A stretch of DNA of 64,000 nucleotides from NCBI RefSeq assembly GCF_003347635.1, contig NZ_QDFY01000001.1, forward strand, positions 1,112,157-1,176,156, read 5' to 3'. The notes beneath the pieces are model-generated. The model was not told the origin of the DNA and searched no databases. It saw only the letters and a list, made by a program, of their open reading frames with translations. How positions within the stretch are numbered: the stretch's first letter is position 1; every line of letters starts with the position of its first letter. Below are positions 57,357 through 64,000 of the stretch, in pieces. The position numbers and the translations under genes were made by a program. The DNA comes from Sphingosinicella terrae. GTDB taxonomy: Bacteria > Pseudomonadota > Alphaproteobacteria > Sphingomonadales > Sphingomonadaceae.

Positions 57357-58157
57357 CTAGCGCCCCAGGAAGGCGGGCTTGCGCTTGCCGGTGAAGGCGC
57401 GGACGCCCTCGGCAAAATCCTCGCTCGCCGCGCAGGCGCCAAACGCTTCGCATTCCAGCTCCATCTGCCTGGCCAGGGTGTTGGCAGATGACTGGTTCAA
57501 CAGGAGCTTCGCCCGGCCGATCGCATAGCTGGGGCCCGAAGCGAGCCGACGGGCAAGCGTCTCCGTTTCCTCGTCGAGCTCGGCGTCCGCTACGAGCCGG
57601 TTGGCCAAACCGAACTCGACCGCCTCAGCGGCCGAGAGCCGATCGCCGAGCAACGCCATTTCCTTGGCCTTTCGCAGCCCGATAGCGCGCGGCAGGTGCC
57701 AGGTGACCGCACCGTCGGGACTGGTGCCGAGGGCGATATGGGCGACGACGAACAAGGCGGTGTCGGAGACGAGGACGAAGTCGCTTGCCGCGACCCATCC
57801 CACGCTCGCCCCCGCTACCGCGCCGCGGACCTTGGCGATGATCGGCTTCGGCAAGCGCTCCATCACTGCGAAGAGCGGCATGGCGGCGACGGCACGCTGC
57901 TCGAAATCGCGGCGTCTCTCTTCGGGGCCGGCGTCGATCGCCGCGGCAAAGCCGCCGACGTCGCCGCCCGCCATGAAATGGTCGCCGGCGCCGGTCATGA
58001 CCACGCAGCGCACTTCGGGATCGTGCTCGATCGTCTTCAGGAACTCGCGCATAGAGACGACCATATTGTTGGTCAGCGCGTTGCGGACGTGGGGACGGTT
58101 GAAGGTGATCCGGGCGATCGGCCCGTCGATTTCGGTGATCAGTTCCTGGTCGCTCAT
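57357..58157 (-). CDS. Crotonase-family isomerase-like protein
   Basis: This 266-residue crotonase starts at ATG 58157, overlapping the ligase stop as ATGA. It keeps FMAGGDVGGF in the oxyanion-hole region. The first hydratase Glu is lost (GASVGWVAASDF) and the second site reads AHIALGTSPDGA, with Asp in place as in PaaG-type isomerases. An enoyl- or epoxyacyl-CoA isomerase role is therefore more likely than hydration. It is part of the ligase-CoA-transferase operon. Confidence 0.86.
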   Translation of the reverse strand: MSDQELITEIDGPIARITFNRPHVRNALTNNMVVSMREFLKTIEHDPEVRCVVMTGAGDHFMAGGDVGGFAAAIDAGPEERRRDFEQRAVAAMPLFAVMERLPKPIIAKVRGAVAGASVGWVAASDFVLVSDTALFVVAHIALGTSPDGAVTWHLPRAIGLRKAKEMALLGDRLSAAEAVEFGLANRLVADAELDEETETLARRLASGPSYAIGRAKLLLNQSSANTLARQMELECEAFGACAASEDFAEGVRAFTGKRKPAFLGR

Positions 58158-59689
58158 GCGGGGATCCTCTGATTGGGCTCGCCGCGGGCGGGCCAGTAGC
58201 GCGCCTTGATCAGGCGCTTGAGAAGCTTGCCGGTCGGCTCGCGCGGGAGCTCGGCCTCGAAGTCGATGGAACGCGGGCATTTGTTGGACGCGAGACGGGA
58301 TCGGCAATGCTCGATCAGCTCGGCCTCCAGCTCGGGGCCGGCCGAGTCGGGATCCGCCGGCTGCACCACGGCCTTCACCTCCTCGCCATATTCGGTATGG
58401 GGAATGCCGAACACGGCGACGTCGGCCACGGCCGGGTGGGACGCCAGAACGTTCTCGGCCTCCTGCGGATAGATGTTGACCCCGCCCGAATTGATCACGT
58501 GATCGCGACGGTCGGTGAGGAAAAGATAGCCGTCCTCGTCGACATAGCCGATGTCGCCGAACGTGCCCCAGCCCTCGCGCGTAACCGAGCGGGCGGTCTT
58601 CGCCTCGTCTTTGTGATACTCGAAACGACTTCCGCCCTCGAAATAGACGAGGCCGATCCTCTTCGGCGGAAGCTCGCCGCCCTCCTCGTCCAGGATGTGG
58701 ATCCGTCCTCTGGAAGCGCGCCCGACCGAACCAGGCTTTCGACGCCACTCTTCCGGCGTGATCGCGCACATCCCGACGCTCTCCGATCCCCCATAATATT
58801 CGTGGATGATCGGGCCCCACCAGTCGAGCATCCGCGTCTTGATGTCGACCGGGCAGGGCGCGGCGGAATGGATGGCCAGTCGGTGGGTCGACAGGTCGAA
58901 GGCCGAGCGCGCGGCCTTGGGAAGTGCGAGCAGGCGAACGAACATGGTCGGCACCCATTGCGAATGGGTGACTCGATAGCGCTCGATCGCGGCGAGCGCC
59001 GCCCGCGCCTCGAATCTCTCCATGATCACGACGGTGCCACCCGCCTGCTGCACCGACATCGAGAATTTGAGCGGGGCGGTGTGGTAAAGGGGCGCCGTCG
59101 ACAGATAGACCGTGTCTGGGTCGAAACCGTAGAGCCGGACAACCGTCGCCGTGACGGTCGGCGGGACGTCGATGCCGACCGGCTCCAGCACCGGCGTGAT
59201 CCCCTTTGGCCGCCCGGTCGTGCCGGAGGAATAGACCATCGCGGCGCCGCGTTCTTCATCGGGCAGTGGCATCGCCGGCTGCTCGGCGAGCGCCGCCTCG
59301 AAAGTCGATGGACCGCCGGCGACGAGCATGTCGCAGGCCGTGCCGAGCGCCTCCGCCAGGTCTCGGTGATCCAGCGCGGCCGAGGCGATGACCAGCTTCG
59401 CATCGCAGTCGCGAACGATGTAGGCCGCCTCCTCGATCGTCAGCCTTGCGCTCACCGGCACGTAGAGGAGGCCCGCATTGTGCGCGCCCCAGCAGACGTC
59501 GAAGAAGGCCGGGATATTGTCCATCCAGATCGCCACTCGGTCGCCTGGGACAAGGCCGCGCGCACGCAGCAGATGGCCGCATCGATTGGCGCGCGCATCA
59601 AGCTCAGCGAAGGAAATGCGTTCGCCGGACGCGGCCATGATCAATGCCGGGCGATCGGGATCCTTGGCCAGCTGGTCGCGTGGATGCAT
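58154..59689 (-). CDS. AMP-dependent acyl-CoA synthetase
   Basis: This ANL-superfamily ligase has 511 residues from ATG 59689; GTG 59698 would add three. It activates a carboxylic acid with ATP and CoA. Motifs: YSSGTTGRPKG (P-loop), YYGGSESVGM, GDIGYVDEDGYLFLTDR, VINSGGVNIYP and the C-terminal catalytic Lys in EPTGKLLKR. It is probably the entry step for an acid substrate or intermediate. It is followed by crotonase and CoA-transferase genes and preceded by BKACE. Confidence 0.92.
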   Translation of the reverse strand: MHPRDQLAKDPDRPALIMAASGERISFAELDARANRCGHLLRARGLVPGDRVAIWMDNIPAFFDVCWGAHNAGLLYVPVSARLTIEEAAYIVRDCDAKLVIASAALDHRDLAEALGTACDMLVAGGPSTFEAALAEQPAMPLPDEERGAAMVYSSGTTGRPKGITPVLEPVGIDVPPTVTATVVRLYGFDPDTVYLSTAPLYHTAPLKFSMSVQQAGGTVVIMERFEARAALAAIERYRVTHSQWVPTMFVRLLALPKAARSAFDLSTHRLAIHSAAPCPVDIKTRMLDWWGPIIHEYYGGSESVGMCAITPEEWRRKPGSVGRASRGRIHILDEEGGELPPKRIGLVYFEGGSRFEYHKDEAKTARSVTREGWGTFGDIGYVDEDGYLFLTDRRDHVINSGGVNIYPQEAENVLASHPAVADVAVFGIPHTEYGEEVKAVVQPADPDSAGPELEAELIEHCRSRLASNKCPRSIDFEAELPREPTGKLLKRLIKARYWPARGEPNQRIPA

Positions 59690-59729
59690 GGTCAGCACGA
59701 GGTCTCGGAACGGTTCTTCATTCGCCTGC

Positions 59730-60665
59730 CTAAAAGTTCACCCGGTCGCCGCCCTTCAGCTGCATCATCGCGCGCGCTTCGGCCGGAGTGGCGACTTCGA
59801 GCGACAACTCTTCCATGATGCGGCGGATCTTGGCGACCTGCTCGGCATTGCTCTTCGCCTTGACGCCCTTGCCGAGGCTGAGGCTGTCCTCGAGCCCGAC
59901 GCGCACATTGCCGCCGAGCAATGCGCTCATCGCCACGAAGCGCATCTGGTGGCGGCCGGCGCCGAGTACCGACAGGTAATAATCGTCGCCGAAGAGGCGA
60001 TCGGCGGTCGCCTTCATGTGCATCAGATTCTCCGGATCGGGACCGATGCCACCGAGGATCCCGAAGATGCACTGGACGAAGAAAGGCGGCTTGATGAGGC
60101 CCTTCTCGACGAAATAGGCGAGATTGTAGAGGTGCCCGACATCGTAGCACTCGAACTCGAAGCGAGTGCCATATTCCTCGCCGAGTTCGCGCACCACGCG
60201 CTCGATGTCGTGAAAGGTGTTCTTGAGCACGAAGTCCCGGGTGTTCTCGAGATAGGGCCGCTCCCAGTCATATTTGAATTGGTCGACCGCGTTCACCGCC
60301 TCGAAGATTCCGAAATTGATCGAGCCCATGTTGAGCGACGCCACTTCGGGCTGTACCTGGCGGGCGGCCGCGATGCGATCATCCAGGCTCATGCCCAGGC
60401 CGCCGCCGGTGGTGATGTTGACGATGGCATCGGTACGCTGGCGGATTTGCGGCAGGAATTGCATGAAGAGCGCCGGATCCGCCGACGGCTGGCCCGTCTC
60501 GGGATCGCGGGCATGGAGATGCAGCATCGCCGCCCCGGCCTCGGCCGCCGCCACCGCTTCGTCCTGGATCTGCTGCGGCGTGATCGGGAGATGCTCGGAC
60601 ATGGACGGGGTGTGGATCGACCCCGTGACCGCGCAGGTGATGATGACCTTGTCCGCCTTCCTCAT
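59730..60665 (-). CDS. BKACE-family beta-keto acid cleavage enzyme (DUF849)
   Basis: This metal-dependent TIM barrel has 311 residues from ATG 60665 (GAGAGGAC upstream). It shows the N-terminal KVIITCAVTG, the metal motif LHLHARDPETG (HxH), VNITTGGG, and the catalytic-region VRVGLEDSL. BKACE enzymes condense a beta-keto acid with acetyl-CoA to give acetoacetate and a new CoA ester. It may remove acetyl units from a beta-keto acid released in this pathway. It lies between crotonase and acyl-CoA ligase genes. Confidence 0.9.
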   Translation of the reverse strand: MRKADKVIITCAVTGSIHTPSMSEHLPITPQQIQDEAVAAAEAGAAMLHLHARDPETGQPSADPALFMQFLPQIRQRTDAIVNITTGGGLGMSLDDRIAAARQVQPEVASLNMGSINFGIFEAVNAVDQFKYDWERPYLENTRDFVLKNTFHDIERVVRELGEEYGTRFEFECYDVGHLYNLAYFVEKGLIKPPFFVQCIFGILGGIGPDPENLMHMKATADRLFGDDYYLSVLGAGRHQMRFVAMSALLGGNVRVGLEDSLSLGKGVKAKSNAEQVAKIRRIMEELSLEVATPAEARAMMQLKGGDRVNF

Positions 60666-60703
60666 GTCTCGTCCTCTCTCGGCTACTCGGTTCGATCCGC
60701 GTC

Positions 60704-61498
60704 TCAGCGGTTGCGGTAGACGGGCTTGCGCTTCTCCTTGAAGGCGGCGATCGCCTCCTTCAGGTCCTCGCTCACCATTCCATATTGCTCGAGGGCCAGG
60801 GAGAATTCGAAGACCTCCACCGCCTGGCGATGCATCGCGTGATTGAGCGAGCGCTTGGTGAACTGGACGGCGATCGGCGGCAGCTCTGCGATCTTGGCGG
60901 CCAGCTTCTCGGCCAGCGGCAGGACGTCGTCTGGGGAATCGACGAGGTCGGTCACGCCGCCGAGGCGGTGCGCCTCTTCCGCGCCGATCGGATCGCCGGT
61001 GAGCAGGTGGCGCTTGGCCCGCACCATGCCGAATGCCGCCGGCCAGACCAGGCAACCGCCGTCGCCCGCGGCGAGGCCGACCTTGACGTGCGGATCCCCG
61101 ATCTTGACGTTGCGGCTGGCGATGATGATGTCCGCCGAAAGCACCATCGACGTGCCCAGGCCGTAGACGTCGCCCTGCAGGGCGGCCACCACTGGGACCG
61201 GGATCTCGGACATTCCGTAGATGAGGCGGCGGCCCATGTCCCAGGCGTCGAGCCGCCGTTCATAATCCTCGACGAGGCGAAGCACCTCGGCCAGGTCGCC
61301 GCCCGCCGAAAAAGCCGTTCCGGTGGAAGCTATTATGAGAACGCGCACGTCACCGGGCCGCCGCAGCCGCTCGATGATCTCGACCAGCTCCTCCGTGGTG
61401 ACGTCATCCATCCGATTGAGCAGCTCCGGCCGGTTCAGGGTGAGCCGGGCAATGCCGCCTTCCTCGACATAAGTGAGCGTCTGATAGGCCTTGCTCAT
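60704..61498 (-). CDS. Crotonase-family protein (non-hydratase active site)
   Basis: This crotonase of 264 residues has FSAGGDLAEV in the oxyanion-hole region. It lacks Glu at both hydratase positions: GLGTSMVLSAD and DPHVKVGLAAGDGG. The Asp in AGDGG is a likely base in this subgroup. The reaction could be isomerisation, dehalogenation-like or another CoA chemistry; it is unknown. First gene of the minus operon, ATG 61498 after GGAGAGG, with the divergent promoter gap 61499-61609 upstream. Confidence 0.85.
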   Translation of the reverse strand: MSKAYQTLTYVEEGGIARLTLNRPELLNRMDDVTTEELVEIIERLRRPGDVRVLIIASTGTAFSAGGDLAEVLRLVEDYERRLDAWDMGRRLIYGMSEIPVPVVAALQGDVYGLGTSMVLSADIIIASRNVKIGDPHVKVGLAAGDGGCLVWPAAFGMVRAKRHLLTGDPIGAEEAHRLGGVTDLVDSPDDVLPLAEKLAAKIAELPPIAVQFTKRSLNHAMHRQAVEVFEFSLALEQYGMVSEDLKEAIAAFKEKRKPVYRNR

Positions 61499-61609
61499 TC
61501 ACCTCTCCAACATTGGCGCGCCTTTCTCTCGCCGAGGCTTGAAAGGCCGCAGGCTTATGATAATGATGCGTACGGATTGCACAACCAAAAAAGCCCGGAA
61601 AAGGCAGCC
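61499..61609. promoter_or_regulatory. Divergent promoter gap with CGTACG word
   Basis: This 111-base gap lies between the crotonase operon (minus) and the SDR operon (plus). It contains the AT-rich TTATGATAATGATG followed by CGTACG (61569-61574) and GATTGCACAACC. CGTACG also occurs in the gaps near 1789, 45104 and 52875. No clear long inverted repeat is seen. Confidence 0.35.
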
Positions 61610-62383
61610 ATGGCGGAAATGAGAGCACCCCGATTCGAGGGCAAGGTCGCGCTGGTCACCGGCGGCAATGGCGGTATCGGCCTGGCCGCGGCCCGCGCCT
61701 TCGCCCGCGAGGGCGCCCGGGTGATGATCGCGGCGCGCCGCCGAAGCCAGGGCGACGAAGCGGTCGAATCCATCCGCGCCGCGGGTGGCGAGGCCGCCTT
61801 CGTGGAAACCGATGTCTCCGATCGCGATTCGGTCCGGGAGATGGTCCGTTCCTGTCTCGGCACGTTCGGGCGCCTCGACGTCGCCTACAACAATGCCGGC
61901 ATCACTGGCCACGTCACCACCGAGATCGCCGATGCCGACGAAGCGATGTTCGACCAGGTCATGGCGATCAACGTCCGCGGCGTGTGGCTTTCGATGAAAT
62001 ACGAGATCCCGGCGATCCTGGAAGCCGGCGGCGGCGCGATCGTCAACTGCAGCTCCTATGCGGGGCTGCGCGGCGGTCCGCGGTCCAGCGCTTATTATGC
62101 GAGCAAGCATGCGGTGCTGGGCATGACCAAGTCCGTAGCGCTCGAATATGCGGCGCGGGGAATCCGGGTGAACGCCGTCTGCCCAGGGCTGGTCATGACC
62201 GATCTGATCGCGAACAATTTCGCCGGGGCGGAGGAGAAGCTCGCGATGCTGACCGCGCGGATCCCGATGCAGCGCACCGGCGAGCCCGACGAGGTGGCGG
62301 ACGCCGTGCTCTGGCTCGCTTCGGACGAGAGCCGCCTTGTTACCGGCATCGCCATGCCGATCGACGGCGGCACCCAGGTCTGA
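61610..62383 (+). CDS. SDR dehydrogenase (classical)
   Basis: This 257-residue short-chain dehydrogenase has intact motifs: TGGNGGIG, NNAGITG, the Ser in NCSSYAG, YYASKHAV and PIDGGTQV at the C-terminus. It would oxidise a secondary alcohol, such as a hydroxyacyl-CoA or a hydroxylated ring intermediate, with NAD(P). ATG 61610 follows AAGG by six bases; the in-frame upstream extension is antisense to the crotonase gene. First gene of the 61610-64000 operon. Confidence 0.9.
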   Translation: MAEMRAPRFEGKVALVTGGNGGIGLAAARAFAREGARVMIAARRRSQGDEAVESIRAAGGEAAFVETDVSDRDSVREMVRSCLGTFGRLDVAYNNAGITGHVTTEIADADEAMFDQVMAINVRGVWLSMKYEIPAILEAGGGAIVNCSSYAGLRGGPRSSAYYASKHAVLGMTKSVALEYAARGIRVNAVCPGLVMTDLIANNFAGAEEKLAMLTARIPMQRTGEPDEVADAVLWLASDESRLVTGIAMPIDGGTQV

Positions 62384-62399
62384 GACGAAGGAGGCCCTC

Positions 62400-63146
62400 G
62401 TGGACAAGATTTTCGGGATCGCGCGCTTCAACATCAAGGCGGGTCAGACGGACGCGTTCGTCACCCGCGCGCACGAGACGATGGCCGCCGCGCTCACCGA
62501 TCTCGACGGCACCCATGCCTATGAATGGTTCCTGTCGCCCGCTGGCGACGCCTGCATCGTCGTCGAAATCTACGACGGCGCACCGGCCGTGACCCATCAC
62601 GGCCGCTGCGTCGGTCACACGATCCCGCCGCTGCTCGAGCATGTCGAGGAGAAGCAGCTCGCCTTGCTCGGCGACGTCCCGGCCGAGATGCTTGAGCGGA
62701 TGAGCGGACGCTTCGGCGCGGTCGAGAATGGCGGGAAACGACTCCTCGGTCGACTTTCCTCGCCTGCTCCGGGCCGGGTGGGCGGGACCGGCGCGGAGAT
62801 GATCCTCGCCGTCGCCCACTTCAGTGTCCGTCCGGGCAACGAGGCGGCGTTCCGCGATCTGGCGAGCCAATGTCATGCCGCCATCGAGGCCCGGGAACCG
62901 GGGACCATCGGATACGAGTGGTTCATGGACGAAAGCGGCACACGCTGCACCACCATCGACATCTATCGGGATATCGGCGCGCTCAAGGACCATATGGCCA
63001 ATGCGGGCCCCCTCATGGCCCGCATTCTCGAGCTGGTGGACAGCGAGGTGGAGCTGTTCGGCGCAGTGCCGGCTGCCATGACCGACCGGTTCAGGGAGGG
63101 TCTGGGTACATGCTTCTTCGGGCCGAGGTTCCAGGGAATCTTGTGA
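62400..63146 (+). CDS. Tandem ABM-domain (antibiotic-biosynthesis-monooxygenase-like) protein
   Basis: This 248-residue protein starts at GTG 62400, seven bases after GAAGGAGG. It has two ferredoxin-like ABM repeats: about 3-95 (IFGIARFNIKAGQTDAFVTRA, then HAYEWFLSPAGDACIVVEIY) and about 135-235 (ILAVAHFSVRPGNEAAFRDLA, then YEWFMDESGTRCTTIDIYRD). Single ABM proteins are cofactor-free quinol monooxygenases or small-molecule-binding proteins. Fusion of two may make an intramolecular dimer. The role here is unknown. It overlaps the nitroreductase start as GTGA. Confidence 0.8.
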   Translation: MDKIFGIARFNIKAGQTDAFVTRAHETMAAALTDLDGTHAYEWFLSPAGDACIVVEIYDGAPAVTHHGRCVGHTIPPLLEHVEEKQLALLGDVPAEMLERMSGRFGAVENGGKRLLGRLSSPAPGRVGGTGAEMILAVAHFSVRPGNEAAFRDLASQCHAAIEAREPGTIGYEWFMDESGTRCTTIDIYRDIGALKDHMANAGPLMARILELVDSEVELFGAVPAAMTDRFREGLGTCFFGPRFQGIL

Positions 63147-63895
63147 GGCCCACCTCCCCCAGCACTTCGCGATCGCGCCCGGCGACCAGCGTCAGCGATG
63201 CCCTCGCGACGCGTCGGTCGGTTCGCGCCTTCCTCGATCGCCCGGTCGATGCGAAACTCATCCGCGATATCGTCCAGAAGGCAGCGCGAGCCCCCTCGGG
63301 CGGGAATCTTCAGCCGTGGCGGATATGGATCGTCGCCGGAGAGCCGCTGGAACGGCTCCGTCGACTCATGGACGAGAAGCTGGCTTCCAGCCCGCGTGGC
63401 GAGGGCAGCGAATATCACGTCTATCCGCCCGATCTCGCTTCCCCATATGCCGATCGGCGCTTTGCAGTCGGCGAGGCCCTGTATCGCAGCCTCGGCATCC
63501 CTCGTGAGGATCGCGACGCGCGCCGCCGCTGGTTCGCTCGCAACTGGCGCTTCTTCGACGCGCCGGTCGGGCTGTTCTGCTTCGTCGACCGATCGATGGG
63601 TCCGCCGCAATGGGCCGATCTCGGCATGTATCTGCAGTCGGTGATGCTGCTCCTGCGCGAGGCAGGGCTGGATTCGTGCCCGCAGGAAGCATGGGCCCTG
63701 TTTCCCCGCACCATCGCCGATTTCCTGTCGGCGCCGGACGGGCTGATGCTGTTCTGCGGAATGGCCATCGGCGAAGCCGATCCGGAAGCCCCGGTCAATT
63801 CATTCCCGACCGCACGAGCGCCGCTCGAAGAATTCGCGACGTTCATCGGCCTCGAACAAGCAGAAACCACCATCCCATTTGGAGGAAAGTTGTGA
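63143..63895 (+). CDS. Nitroreductase-family flavoprotein
   Basis: This FMN-dependent protein has 250 residues from GTG 63143, overlapping the previous stop by four bases with AGGGA six bases upstream. It shows [15 protein letters not shown], the FMN site [10 protein letters not shown] and [20 protein letters not shown]. It might reduce nitro groups, quinones or enone intermediates with NAD(P)H. Its close coupling to the ABM protein and etfB suggests a role in redox handling of the pathway. GTGA overlap with etfB follows. Confidence 0.88.
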   Translation: MRPTSPSTSRSRPATSVSDALATRRSVRAFLDRPVDAKLIRDIVQKAARAPSGGNLQPWRIWIVAGEPLERLRRLMDEKLASSPRGEGSEYHVYPPDLASPYADRRFAVGEALYRSLGIPREDRDARRRWFARNWRFFDAPVGLFCFVDRSMGPPQWADLGMYLQSVMLLLREAGLDSCPQEAWALFPRTIADFLSAPDGLMLFCGMAIGEADPEAPVNSFPTARAPLEEFATFIGLEQAETTIPFGGKL

Positions 63896-64000
63896 AGATA
63901 CTCGCCGCTGTGAAGCGTGTGATCGACTATAATGTGAAGCCGCGGGTGAAGGCGGACGGCACGGGGATCGACCTCGCCAACGTGAAGATGAGCATGAACC
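63892..64000 (+). CDS. etfB: Electron transfer flavoprotein beta subunit (partial, 3' beyond right edge)
   Basis: The first 36 codons are visible from GTG 63892, overlapping the nitroreductase stop as GTGA and preceded by GGAGG. They read [18 protein letters not shown], the characteristic EtfB N-terminus, followed by [13 protein letters not shown] takes electrons from acyl-CoA dehydrogenases and passes them to ETF-ubiquinone oxidoreductase. Eight acyl-CoA dehydrogenase genes in the window would supply it. An etfA gene probably follows outside the window. Confidence 0.9.
   Translation, partial: MKILAAVKRVIDYNVKPRVKADGTGIDLANVKMSMN

Noticed and set aside
57357..58958. 533-residue version of the crotonase
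   Set aside because: The first half is a shadow of the acyl-CoA ligase; the ATGA overlap at 58154-58157 and family length support ATG 58157.
1..64000. CRISPR arrays, tRNA/rRNA genes, insertion sequences, prophage genes
   Set aside because: No regularly spaced repeats, no tRNA-like cloverleaf, no transposase, integrase or phage structural motif was seen on reading both strands; a computed search would be more sensitive.

Overview
The window is GC-rich, gene-dense bacterial DNA. It most likely comes from a sphingomonad (Alphaproteobacteria, Sphingomonadales). The reasons are two TonB-dependent receptors with alanine-rich signal peptides, a p-cumate-type Rieske dioxygenase set, many CoA-transferase, acyl-CoA dehydrogenase and crotonase paralogues, a Spinster-like MFS carrier, and frequent ATGA/TGATG stop-start overlaps. 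Assignment to genus is not possible from the sequence alone. I see no tRNA, rRNA, insertion sequence, phage gene or CRISPR array.

Almost every gene belongs to catabolism of a hydrophobic carbon source through CoA thioesters. Left edge: a partial TonB receptor (minus) faces an aldehyde dehydrogenase and a zinc alcohol dehydrogenase (1846-4406, plus). A long minus-strand run (4468-20266) is divided by two promoter gaps. From right to left it holds an SDR and a quinone reductase, then an aromatic module (Rieske alpha and beta, extradiol dioxygenase, dihydrodiol dehydrogenase, ACMSD-like decarboxylase, fused 2-oxoacid:ferredoxin oxidoreductase, crotonase, tandem SnoaL protein), then a kinase operon (CrtC/AttH-like protein, degenerate APH kinase, small helical protein, intact APH kinase). 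The plus-strand run 20418-31384 carries another CrtC/AttH-like protein and SnoaL protein, two acyl-CoA dehydrogenases, an HMG-CoA-synthase-like protein fused to a DUF35 zinc ribbon, an SCPx-type thiolase, MaoC, a CitE-like lyase, hydratase-2, an MFS carrier and an SDR.

From 31434 to 35232 (minus) lie two acyl-CoA dehydrogenases, a GST and an SDR; these face an alpha-methylacyl-CoA racemase (35379). A small stress-type group (PRC-barrel, DUF768-like, unknown) sits at 36586-37594. Region 37607-50788 is roughly mirror-symmetric: a two-domain class III CoA-transferase plus acyl-CoA dehydrogenase(s) on each side of an oxidoreductase, a tandem-duplicated GntR/FCD regulator and a TonB receptor. The right end holds a nitronate monooxygenase with a crotonase, an ACAD10/11-like dehydrogenase with ferredoxin reductase and hydratase, a minus operon (CoA-transferase, crotonase, acyl-CoA ligase, BKACE, crotonase), and a plus operon (SDR, tandem ABM protein, nitroreductase, start of etfB). 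EtfB would accept electrons from the many acyl-CoA dehydrogenases.

Three observations stand out. (1) The window separately encodes the parts of a phosphorylation-dependent 4-hydroxyacyl-CoA route of the LvaABC or ACAD10/11 kind. (2) Related GTAAGCTA-type boxes lie in several promoters that would control these operons, and the only regulator visible is an unusual double GntR protein. (3) An HMG-CoA-synthase/DUF35 fusion that has lost its nucleophilic cysteine is paired with an SCPx thiolase, which recalls steroid side-chain aldolase systems. Methyl-branched or isoprenoid-aromatic substrates fit the enzyme set, but the substrate cannot be read from the sequence.
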